Of a stretch of DNA of 64,000 bases, positions 36,710-44,229 are shown in pieces (positions within the stretch are counted from its first letter, which is position 1; each line of letters starts with the position of its first letter). The DNA comes from Aphodosoma sp045126975 (GTDB lineage: Bacteria; Bacteroidota; Bacteroidia; Bacteroidales; Paludibacteraceae): contig JBGVPL010000008.1 of the NCBI GenBank assembly GCA_045126975.1, positions 24,365 to 88,364 on the forward strand, written 5' to 3'. Made by a program: the position numbers and the translations under genes. The notes below the pieces were generated by a model. That model saw only the letters and a list, made by a program, of their open reading frames with translations. It did not search any database and was not told the origin of the DNA.

Positions 36710-38020
36710 ATGAAATCATTGAAATTAACTGCTCTTTTTGTAGCGATGTTGTTTGTAGGCAGTGTAGCTGCTCAAATGACAGAAGAATGTAAAGTGAATC
36801 TCTCGCTTTTCACAGAGTATGCAAAAGTGAAAAACTATGCTGATGCTTACGAGCCATGGTCTAAAGTTTACAAAGAATGTCCATCTGCATCAAAAAATAT
36901 CTATGCACTCGGTGTTAGAATCCTTGAATGGAAAATCAAACAAGCAACAACTCAAGAAGAGTTTAAAGCTGCATTCGACCAATTGATGAAATTGTATGAC
37001 GACCGTATTCAATATTTTGGCACAGACAAAAAAACTCCTCGTCCTGCAATTTTGGCAGACAAAGCAACAAAATATAACAAATATTTCCCAGATGATAACG
37101 CAACTATCTATCCATGGATTAAAGAAGCTATCCAAGGATTAGGAAATGCCGCAGCAGCAAATGAATTGCAACTCTTTGTGTTTACATCAGCTAACCTCTA
37201 CAAAGCCGACAACTCATTGGCTGAGCAATTCATTGGCGACTATACATTTGCAGATGCAATCCTAACCGCAAATGGTCAAAATGCCGATTTGAAAGATGCA
37301 GAAAATTACAATAACGTAAAATCTGCTGTAGATGTACTTTTCGCTGCATCAGGTGTTGCTGATTGTGCAAAAATGAACGAAATCTTCTTGCCTAATGTAG
37401 AGAAAAATAGTGCAGACCTCAAATATCTTGAAGGTGTAATGAAATTGTTCAAACGCTTGAAATGTATCGAACACGAAGCATACTACAAAGCAGCAGAATA
37501 TGCTCACCGCATTTCTCCATCTGCCGAAGCTGCTACAGGTCTTGGTAATATGTCATACGTAAAAGGCGACTACAATAAAGCTATTGAATATTATCAAGAA
37601 GCCGTAAATCTTTCAACAGAAGATTTAGATATTGCAGACAACTTGTTCCGTATCGCTCAAGTATATTACAAAAAACAAGAATATACAAATGTTCGTAAAT
37701 ATTGTAAAGAATCTTTAGCTAAAAACCCAGCTCAAGGTCAACCACACATCATGTTAGGTCTTGTATATGCACAAGCAAAAGTATCTGACGACCCAACATT
37801 GCAAAAATCAGTATATTGGGCATCTGTTGACCAATTTGCTAAAGCAAAAAGCGTTGAACCAACAGAAGATATGGTTGAACAAGCAAACAAACTCATCCGC
37901 ACATATAGCGCATACTTCCCTTCAAAAGAAGAAATATTTATGCACCCTGATGTAGAAGAAGGCAAATCACACTATGTAGGTGGTTGGGTAAGTGAAACAA
38001 CTACTGTACGTAGTAAATAA
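36710..38020 (+). CDS. Secreted tetratricopeptide repeat protein
   Basis: 436 residues from the ATG at 36710, which begins a signal peptide ending in SVAAQ; the frame extends further upstream without a signal. TPR units are visible at EAATGLGNMSYVKGDYNKAIEYYQEA and IADNLFRIAQVYYKKQEYTNVRKYC, in the second half. The N-terminal half (MTEECKVNLSLFTEYAKVKNY) is also helical. It is periplasmic and function is unknown. It is 8 bases from a longer lptC frame and belongs to the cluster. Confidence 0.82.
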   Translation: MKSLKLTALFVAMLFVGSVAAQMTEECKVNLSLFTEYAKVKNYADAYEPWSKVYKECPSASKNIYALGVRILEWKIKQATTQEEFKAAFDQLMKLYDDRIQYFGTDKKTPRPAILADKATKYNKYFPDDNATIYPWIKEAIQGLGNAAAANELQLFVFTSANLYKADNSLAEQFIGDYTFADAILTANGQNADLKDAENYNNVKSAVDVLFAASGVADCAKMNEIFLPNVEKNSADLKYLEGVMKLFKRLKCIEHEAYYKAAEYAHRISPSAEAATGLGNMSYVKGDYNKAIEYYQEAVNLSTEDLDIADNLFRIAQVYYKKQEYTNVRKYCKESLAKNPAQGQPHIMLGLVYAQAKVSDDPTLQKSVYWASVDQFAKAKSVEPTEDMVEQANKLIRTYSAYFPSKEEIFMHPDVEEGKSHYVGGWVSETTTVRSK

Positions 38021-38025
38021 TTAAC

Positions 38026-38133
38026 TAATGCACAATTCTCAATGCACAATGCACAATTCTCAATACACAAAAATTAGTCAAAAAATTAATATAATGACAG
38101 TTTATTGTGCATTGTGCATTGTGCATTGTGCAT
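38026..38133 (+). repeat. Heptamer arrays around the lptC start
   Basis: 38026-38068 has TGCACAA-type units in one orientation, and 38104-38133 has four TTGTGCA units in the other. The second array encodes the signal-peptide core CALCIVHCA. Confidence 0.88.
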
Positions 38134-38633
38134 TATTTTTTTCGTGCCAAACCAAACATGAAATGACCGAGTCGGTAACTGACATCAAAAATACGCCTCA
38201 AGTATATGCCGACTCAATAACTACCATCGTATCCGACTCTGGAATTATTCGTTACCGTATTATTGCTCCAGAGTGGTATGTCTATGAAAAAGCCGATACT
38301 CCATATTGGGATTTCCCAAACGGATTGCGTTTCGAACGCTTTGATGAAAACTATAAAGTTGATGCAGAAATAGAGTGCGACAGAGCTGTGTATTACAGCA
38401 AATTAGAACTTTGGAAACTCAACGACAATGTTGAAGCTACCAACCTCAACAAAGAAGAATTTTATACCAACGAATTATATTGGGACCAAAAAGAAGAACG
38501 TGTATATAGCGATTCTGCAATAACAATCATTCAAAAAGATAGAAAAATTCTCGGCGTGGGATTTGAATCCAACCAAACCTTCAGCCGATACAGCATACGC
38601 CAACCAAAAGGCACAATACCAATTGAAGAATGA
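38094..38633 (+). CDS. lptC: LPS export periplasmic lipoprotein LptC
   Basis: 179 residues from the ATG at 38094. The alternative ATG at 38028 lies in a repeat and would put a polar stretch before the signal. Lipobox LFFSC (Cys20). The OstA-like beta-jellyroll shows SDSGIIRYRIIAPEWYVYE, KLELWKLNDNVEATNL and SDSAITIIQKDRKILGVGFES, as in Bacteroidota LptC. It accepts LPS from LptB2FG and passes it to LptA. The signal core is heptamer-encoded, and the stop codon lies at the start of the downstream tandem repeat. Confidence 0.88.
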   Translation: MTVYCALCIVHCALFFSCQTKHEMTESVTDIKNTPQVYADSITTIVSDSGIIRYRIIAPEWYVYEKADTPYWDFPNGLRFERFDENYKVDAEIECDRAVYYSKLELWKLNDNVEATNLNKEEFYTNELYWDQKEERVYSDSAITIIQKDRKILGVGFESNQTFSRYSIRQPKGTIPIEE

Positions 38634-38732
38634 GGAATGAGGAATGAGGAATGAGGAGTGAGGAATGAGGAGTGAGGAATGAGGAGTGAGGAATGAGGAG
38701 TGAGGAATGAGGAGTGAGGAATGAGGAGTGAG
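38623..38732 (+). repeat. GAGGAATGAG/GAGGAGTGAG tandem array
   Basis: About 12 near-identical units of 7-10 bases (TGAGGAA, TGAGGAG), including the lptC stop. It is followed by a 21-bp word at 38773-38793 that is identical to 9241-9261. Confidence 0.9.
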
Positions 38733-38827
38733 TAGTAGGGATTTCTCAATTCCCAAAAACAGCAACCTTCAAGCAAGGTGCAAGCAAGAAAACTATTGAA
38801 AAATATCAAATTCCAACTAAATACAAA

Positions 38828-40093
38828 ATGGTCAATTATTGGGCTATAGCCATATCACTTATATTTTCAGCTCTGTTCTCAGGAATGGAGATTGCTTTCG
38901 TGTCATCTAATAAACTGAGATTCGAAATAGACAAAAAATCAAATTCACTAACCTCGAAAATTATTGATTATTTCTACCGCCATAGCGAACAATACATATC
39001 TACAATGCTTGTTGGCAACAATATCGCCCTTGTTGTATATAGTATTCAAATGGCAAATCTGCTTACTGGGGTTATCCAACAATACATAGTTACTTCTGAT
39101 TTTGTTGTAATGATTATTCAAACAATTATCGCAACAATCATCGTGCTATTCACAGGCGAATTTATTCCTAAAATGATATTCAAAAGTAGTCCAAATGTGT
39201 GGCTCAGCATATTTTCACCGTTCATGTACATTATTTATATAGTACTCTACCCTATCACTATATTCACAACATTCCTCTCAAAAAACATACTCCGCCTATT
39301 CAAACTCTATAATCCACAACACGAAACTCATGAATTAAGTAAAGTAGATTTAGACTACCTTATCAACGAATCAATCGAAGGGTCCGATAGTCAAGAAGAA
39401 ATTGAACACGACGTGAAAATATTCCAAAACGCACTTGATTTCTCGGAAGTAAAACTTCGCGATTGTGCTATTCCTCGTACCGAAATTACTGCTCTCCCCG
39501 AAGAAGGCACTACACTCATTGATTTAAGAAATACATTTACTAACACAGGTTACTCAAAAATACTTATCTACCGCGAAAGTATCGACAATATCATAGGTTA
39601 TTTCCATTCAAACGACCTCTTCAAAAATCCTGAAGATTGGAAAAAACAAATACGTCCACTACCTATCGTACCTGAAACTATGGCAGCCAATAAGTTGATG
39701 GACATATTCATGCAAGAGAAAAAAAGTATTGCAGTTGTAGTTGACGAATTTGGTGGCACTGCAGGTATCGTAACCCTCGAAGATATTATGGAAGAGATAT
39801 TTGGCGAGATAGAAGACGAACATGACAATCGCGAATGGGTAGCACGCAAAATATCTGAAAATGAATACATTCTATCAGGTCGCCTCGAAATTGATACTGC
39901 TAATGCAAAATTCGATTTCTCATTCCCAGAGTCAGACAATTACGTAACAATAGCAGGTTATATACTACACCACTACCAAAAATTCCCAAAACTCAACGAA
40001 ACAATACAAATCGAAAACTACACATTCAAAATAATGCAAGCCCATAATAATCGTATTGATTTAGTAAAACTAACATTCGACAACAAAGAATAA
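38828..40093 (+). CDS. CorC/HlyC family (GldE-like) membrane protein with CBS domains
   Basis: 421 residues. An N-terminal CNNM domain with three or four transmembrane helices (to about 160) is followed by two CBS domains (about 215-335). These include MDIFMQEKKSIAVVVDEFGG and GIVTLEDIMEEIFGEI. A C-terminal CorC_HlyC domain follows (VARKISENEYILSGRLEID). Related proteins act in Mg/Co efflux, and Bacteroidota members include GldE. Its start is 195 bases after lptC across a repeat array. Confidence 0.88.
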   Translation: MVNYWAIAISLIFSALFSGMEIAFVSSNKLRFEIDKKSNSLTSKIIDYFYRHSEQYISTMLVGNNIALVVYSIQMANLLTGVIQQYIVTSDFVVMIIQTIIATIIVLFTGEFIPKMIFKSSPNVWLSIFSPFMYIIYIVLYPITIFTTFLSKNILRLFKLYNPQHETHELSKVDLDYLINESIEGSDSQEEIEHDVKIFQNALDFSEVKLRDCAIPRTEITALPEEGTTLIDLRNTFTNTGYSKILIYRESIDNIIGYFHSNDLFKNPEDWKKQIRPLPIVPETMAANKLMDIFMQEKKSIAVVVDEFGGTAGIVTLEDIMEEIFGEIEDEHDNREWVARKISENEYILSGRLEIDTANAKFDFSFPESDNYVTIAGYILHHYQKFPKLNETIQIENYTFKIMQAHNNRIDLVKLTFDNKE

Positions 40094-40292
40094 AGAGTTA
40101 TAAATCAATAGATTATAAATTTTATTACAAAATATTTCGTATATATAAACTTTTTTCGTAAATTCGCACTTTGTAATATTATCATGTAGAATAAGACGCA
40201 AACGCATCTTGTTTTGCATGTAATTTATTGTATTATAATAATTTACAACACAACAAAAGAACAAAATAAAAAACAAATAATACAAGTAAAAA
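40094..40292 (+). other. AT-rich gap before the PPIase gene
   Basis: 199 bases with no gene. A weak promoter-like CGCACTTTG (40164-40172) and no hairpin with a T-run were noticed. Confidence 0.4.
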
Positions 40293-42395
40293 ATGGCAAC
40301 ATTAGAAAAAATTAGAAGTAAAGGTCTCCTTCTCTTAATTGTAGTAGGTTTGGCTTTGGTGGTCTTCATTGTTGGAGACTTGGTGAATTCAGGTTCAACT
40401 TATTTCCAAGAAAACGGTGCTAACGTAGCTGTTATCAACGGCGACAAAGTGAAAATTCGCGACTATGCCGAAAAAATGGAACAATTCAACGATGTAGTAA
40501 AATTGCAATATGGCAACAACATCAATGATGAAATGATGGAACAAATCCGTCAAATGGTATGGGAAAGCACAGTAACTGAAAAAGTTGTTGGCGACGACTG
40601 CGCTGAAATTGGTATGATGGTAACTAAAAACGAATTGGCTGACATGCTCGTAGGTAACAACATCAGCCCTATGATGATGAACAACCAAATGTTCTTCAAC
40701 GAAAATGGTCAATTCGATGTTAATATCGTAAAACAATTCATCTCTATGCTCGATAGCGAAGATGCTTCACAAAACATTCCTTACGAACAACTTCGTCTCT
40801 ATCGCAACTACTGGCGTTATTGGGAACATGCAATCAAAACAAGCCGTCTTCAAGAAAAATACACTAACTTGCTCAACGCTGCTTTGGTTGTAAACCCATT
40901 GGAAGCTAAATATGCTTACGACAACGCTAAAGTATCTGCTGACGCTGTTTATGCAATGAAAAACTACTTCGCTATTGCTGACTCTACAGTAAGCGTATCT
41001 GATGCTGAAATCAAAGCTCTCTACAACGAGAAAAAAGAACAATTCAAACAAAAACAATCTGCTGACGTTAAATATATCGCTGTTGACATCAAACCATCGG
41101 CAGATGACTTTGCTGAAGTAGAAAAATGGATTAACGACTTGAAAGAAGAATTCACTACTACAGAAGAAATTGCTGATGTAGTAAATTCAAATTCTGACGT
41201 TCAATATCGTGGCGAAAACTTGGTTAAAGACCAAATCGATGCTGACTTCCAAGAATTTGCATTCTCAGGCAAAGCAGGCGAAGTTATGGGTCCTATCTTT
41301 GTTGACAACACATACAAAATGGCTCGTATCATCGAAAACGGTATCAACTCTGTTGACTCTGTAAACTTGAGCAACATGTATCTCCGCCGCGAAACTGCCG
41401 AAGCTACTCAAGCATTGGCTGATAGCATCATGACTGCAGTGAAAAAAGGTGCTGACTTCGCTGAACTGGCAAAAGTTCACTCACTCGCTCAAAACGGTGC
41501 TAACGGTGGCGAAATCGGTTGGGTAAGCGAAATGGGCTTAGAGAAAAAAATTGCTACTCCAGCATTCTCAACTCCTGCTAAAGGTATCTTCCAAGTGAAA
41601 GAAGGCAACGATATCATCCTCTTCCGTGTTAACGAACTCGGTCAAAAAGTTCTTAAAGCAAAAGTTGCTGTTCTTGCTCGTTCAGTAGATGCTACTTCAC
41701 GCACACAAGCAACTCTCTACAACAATCTCAAACAATTCATCGTTGACAACAATACAATCGAAAAACTCGAAGCTGAAGCTGCTAACAATGGTTATGTTGT
41801 AATGACAGCTAAAAACCTCGACATCAACGCATCTGCTATCAACAACGTGAAAAAAGCACGCGAAGCAGTTCGTTGGGTATTCGAAAACAAAGAAGGTGCT
41901 ATCAGCGATATCTTCGAAGTAGAAAACCAAATCATCGTTGTTGCAGTTGACAAACACAATGCTGAAGGCTATCGTTCAATCGAAAGCGTACGCCCACAAC
42001 TCTTATCAGAACTCCGCAAAGAGAAAAAAGGTGACATCCTTGTAGCACAAATGGCTAATAAAGATATGGCTCAACTTGCTACTGAAGGTTTCCGCGTTGA
42101 CACAGTACGCAATATTAGCTTTGCAAGCAACTATGCAGGTGCAATCGGCAACGAACCATCACTCTTCGCTCGCGTAGCAGGTGCTGAAGTAGAAAAAGAA
42201 TCACCAGCAATAAAAGGTAACACAGGTGCTTATATCTTCAAAGTAATCAGCAAAGAAGAAGCAGCAAAACCATACAATGAAAAAGAAGAAATGGTAATGC
42301 TCGAAACTCGCGAAGGCTACATGAACCAATATCTCTCAATCGAAGCTCTCAAAGAAGCAGCTAACATCGAAGATATGCGCTATAAATACTATTAA
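40293..42395 (+). CDS. SurA/PpiD-type periplasmic peptidyl-prolyl isomerase
   Basis: 700 residues: one N-terminal membrane anchor (LLLLIVVGLALVVFIVGDLV, about 11-30), a SurA_N-type chaperone domain (about 40-200), and a parvulin rotamase domain centred on residues 345-450. The parvulin domain contains GADFAELAKVHSLAQ, NGGEIGWVSE and PAFSTPAKG. It folds outer-membrane proteins near the secretion pore. It closes the coaX-to-ppiD cluster. The coding sequence is richer in preferred codons, which suggests strong expression. Confidence 0.9.
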   Translation: MATLEKIRSKGLLLLIVVGLALVVFIVGDLVNSGSTYFQENGANVAVINGDKVKIRDYAEKMEQFNDVVKLQYGNNINDEMMEQIRQMVWESTVTEKVVGDDCAEIGMMVTKNELADMLVGNNISPMMMNNQMFFNENGQFDVNIVKQFISMLDSEDASQNIPYEQLRLYRNYWRYWEHAIKTSRLQEKYTNLLNAALVVNPLEAKYAYDNAKVSADAVYAMKNYFAIADSTVSVSDAEIKALYNEKKEQFKQKQSADVKYIAVDIKPSADDFAEVEKWINDLKEEFTTTEEIADVVNSNSDVQYRGENLVKDQIDADFQEFAFSGKAGEVMGPIFVDNTYKMARIIENGINSVDSVNLSNMYLRRETAEATQALADSIMTAVKKGADFAELAKVHSLAQNGANGGEIGWVSEMGLEKKIATPAFSTPAKGIFQVKEGNDIILFRVNELGQKVLKAKVAVLARSVDATSRTQATLYNNLKQFIVDNNTIEKLEAEAANNGYVVMTAKNLDINASAINNVKKAREAVRWVFENKEGAISDIFEVENQIIVVAVDKHNAEGYRSIESVRPQLLSELRKEKKGDILVAQMANKDMAQLATEGFRVDTVRNISFASNYAGAIGNEPSLFARVAGAEVEKESPAIKGNTGAYIFKVISKEEAAKPYNEKEEMVMLETREGYMNQYLSIEALKEAANIEDMRYKYY

Positions 42396-42472
42396 TTAGT
42401 TTAGAGTTTAGAGTTTAGAGATTAGTGTTTAGAGGACCTTCGGCACTAATAACTAATAACTAATAACTAATA
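42396..42472 (+). repeat. Short tandem repeats after the PPIase gene
   Basis: TTTAGAG units (42399-42433) and AACTAATAACTAATAACTAA (42450-42470) lie directly before the composite terminator-promoter. Confidence 0.75.
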
Positions 42473-42522
42473 AAAAAATCTCCATTTTGCTTTTGCAGGA
42501 TGGAGATTTTTTTATACCTTTG
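42473..42522 (+). promoter_or_regulatory. Composite terminator-promoter before the DUF3990 module; left 43-bp direct repeat
   Basis: Hairpin AAAAATCTCCAT, 14-base loop, ATGGAGATTTTTTT (42474-42513). The loop contains TTG (42493-42495), exactly 19 bases before TACCTTTG (42515-42522). The 43 bases 42473-42515 are repeated exactly at 43618-43660. The minus-strand element at 9717-9669 has the same layout with C-G stem pairs replaced by T-A pairs. Confidence 0.85.
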
Positions 42523-42554
42523 CAATTAGAAATATAACATTGAATTAAGATATA

Positions 42555-42920
42555 ATGACTAAACCTTATAATATAAAAGACATTACACCTAAAGAAGAAC
42601 ACTCTTTAGCAGAACCAGCAATGCCGTATGGTTCTAATATTGGTATGCCTAAAGATGTGATTATACCCTATTTTGCAAATCAACGAAAAAATGATGCAGA
42701 GAGACATCAACAAAATCGTATGGCTTACTTTGTTTGTTGTATAAATGCGTTTGCCGAACATTATAATTTAACAGAAAAACAAGCATTTGCATATTTGCAT
42801 CGTTTCAAAGGATTGGATTTTTTAGACGAGTGTTACGAAGCAGAACATCAACTCTCAATTCGTGATGCAGTAAATGATTTAACTATTATTTGTAAACGAA
42901 ATGGAGGGGCTCTCGTATGA
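42555..42920 (+). CDS. DUF3791 domain protein (first gene of DUF3990 module)
   Basis: 121 residues. After a polar N-terminus (to about 50), the DUF3791 pattern YFVCCINAFAEHYNLTEKQAF, HRFKGLDFLDECYEAEHQLS follows. No enzymatic residues are known for this family. Its stop overlaps the next start as ATGA, so translation is coupled. DUF3791 genes are recurrent partners of DUF3990 genes, so an antitoxin or immunity role is inferred but not shown. Confidence 0.8.
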   Translation: MTKPYNIKDITPKEEHSLAEPAMPYGSNIGMPKDVIIPYFANQRKNDAERHQQNRMAYFVCCINAFAEHYNLTEKQAFAYLHRFKGLDFLDECYEAEHQLSIRDAVNDLTIICKRNGGALV

Positions 42921-43396
42921 TTACATTATATCATGGCTCTAATGTAGGTATTAACAACATAGATTTAAATCGCTGTCATCCCGATAAAGATTTTGGCAAA
43001 GGCTATTATTTGACCGACATTCGTAGTCAAGCAGAAGCAATGGCTATACGTCGCACTCGTATTGCAGGAGAAGGCTCACCAATTCTTACAACATATACTT
43101 TTGATGAAACATTACTTCATAGTACAGAACTAAAAGTAAAAATATTTGATACTCCAAACGAAGAATGGGCATTGTTTATTCTTGCCAATAGAGAAGCAAG
43201 TCTTACGGGCTATAAGCATGATTATGATATTGTAATTGGTCCTATTGCAGATGATGGAGTTGCCTTTCAGCTCGACCGCTACACAAGAGGTATTATTGAC
43301 TTACCTACTTTAGTAAAGGAATTATCTTTTCGCAAACTTAATCGACAATATTATTTCGGCACAGAGCGTGCTATACAAACATTGAAAAAACAATGA
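42917..43396 (+). CDS. DUF3990 protein, predicted ADP-ribosyltransferase-like
   Basis: 159 residues. TLYHGSN (His6) and DFGKGYYLTD (Tyr30/31) match the first two conserved elements of H-Y-type ADP-ribosyltransferases, and DYDIVIGPIADDGV (about 102-115) and YFGTERAIQTL follow. This fits the DUF3990 family, which is held to have an ART-like fold; activity and target are unproven. It overlaps both neighbours by 4 bases (ATGA), in the layout of a toxin between two partner genes. Confidence 0.82.
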   Translation: MITLYHGSNVGINNIDLNRCHPDKDFGKGYYLTDIRSQAEAMAIRRTRIAGEGSPILTTYTFDETLLHSTELKVKIFDTPNEEWALFILANREASLTGYKHDYDIVIGPIADDGVAFQLDRYTRGIIDLPTLVKELSFRKLNRQYYFGTERAIQTLKKQ

Positions 43397-43614
43397 GTGA
43401 ACAAGCAAAATATTTAATAAATTCTTTAGTTGAACAGTTAGCTCTATTACTGATGAAAAATTATAATTTATCAATGATAGATGCATTATCCTTTGTGTAT
43501 AACTCGCAATGGTATGAGAAAGTTATTGATATAGAAACCGAATTATACATTCAAAGTGCAGCATATAATTATCAATTATTACAACACGAAATGTCATTTG
43601 GCAAAATATTATAA
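43393..43614 (+). CDS. Second small DUF3791-like protein of the module
   Basis: 73 residues: AKYLINSLVEQLALLLMKNYNLSMIDALSFVYNS and WYEKVIDIETELYIQSAAYN. It resembles DUF3791 in length and in its helical layout, but is not close to the 121-residue gene. Start ATG overlaps the DUF3990 stop. The family call is moderate. Confidence 0.68.
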   Translation: MSEQAKYLINSLVEQLALLLMKNYNLSMIDALSFVYNSQWYEKVIDIETELYIQSAAYNYQLLQHEMSFGKIL

Positions 43615-43617
43615 AAT

Positions 43618-43660
43618 AAAAAATCTCCATTTTGCTTTTGCAGGATGGAGATTTTTTTAT
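43618..43660 (+). terminator. Terminator of the DUF3990 module; right 43-bp direct repeat
   Basis: Same hairpin and T7 as at 42473-42515, identical over 43 bases. The promoter box that follows the left copy is absent here (GTGTCATT instead). Confidence 0.9.
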
Positions 43661-43712
43661 GTGTCATTGCAGTGCAGTTCATGCCGAAAGTGGTTATGTT
43701 TTTTTCGTAAAG

Positions 43713-43817
43713 TAGGGACACAGCGCGCTGCGTCCTAACGAGCGGAGCAAGTACGGAATAGTTATTTTTTATTTTTTCAACCTATCGGTTGATAGGACGC
43801 AGCGCGCTGCGTCCCTA
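43713..43817. repeat. Pair of inverted REP-like palindromes
   Basis: GGACACAGCGCGCTGCGTCC at 43716-43735 and GGACGCAGCGCGCTGCGTCC at 43795-43814, separated by a T-rich spacer. The second, with its flanks, is the exact inverse of 7228-7268. The arrangement resembles a BIME. Confidence 0.85.
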
Positions 43818-44188
43818 CAAGGTAGAGTGCATATATAAAAAATGTGAGTGCAAAAATGTGTAGGGATACACAATGAGAGTGGGTATGGTGGAGATAGGGT
43901 TATCCTCTGAAGAGGTATGCTGTTTGTATGGGTGAAATTGGGATTTTGAGTGAGTGTGGATACCACATGAGAGTGGGTGCTATTAGAGTACAGATGACAG
44001 ATTACAGATTACAAATTCATTGATGTCCGGTAAAAATAAACCCCGTAGGAGTGAGATTTGCGAGCAAAAGAGAGCTATCGAACTTATTTGATTTGCCGAG
44101 CATGAGCAATTTCATGAATGTAGCGAATAATGACGCCGTCATTTCATGAACAAAGAACATAAAACCACTACAAAAAAAATCGGCAAAG

Positions 44189-44213
44189 CCACAAAAGCCT
44201 CACCGATTCTAAA
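44189..44213 (-). terminator. Terminator of the 1108-residue cargo gene
   Basis: Minus strand: AATCGG, 20-base loop, CCGATT followed by T8, some 20-40 bases after the stop at 44230. Confidence 0.75.
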
Positions 44214-44229
44214 ATTTATAATCTACAAT

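Larger units (their letters stand above)
43661..44229. other. Accessory intergenic region of about 570 bases
   Basis: No gene is supported. It holds a partial (43713-43736) and a full (43777-43817) REP-like palindrome in opposite orientation, two copies of a GGATAC-ATGAGAGTG motif (43864-43881 and 43958-43975), a CAGATTA repeat (43991-44008) and a minus-strand terminator (44189-44213). The remainder (44030-44180) has no recognised feature. Confidence 0.7.

Noticed and set aside
38623..38732. Regular repeats resembling a CRISPR array
   Set aside because: Units are 7-10 bases with no unique spacers of about 30 bases, and no cas gene is near; they are tandem repeats.
43769..43966. 65-codon minus-strand frame beginning in the REP-like palindrome
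   Set aside because: Its residues come from the palindrome (DAARCVLSTDRL), which gives the same peptide at 7228; not a gene.
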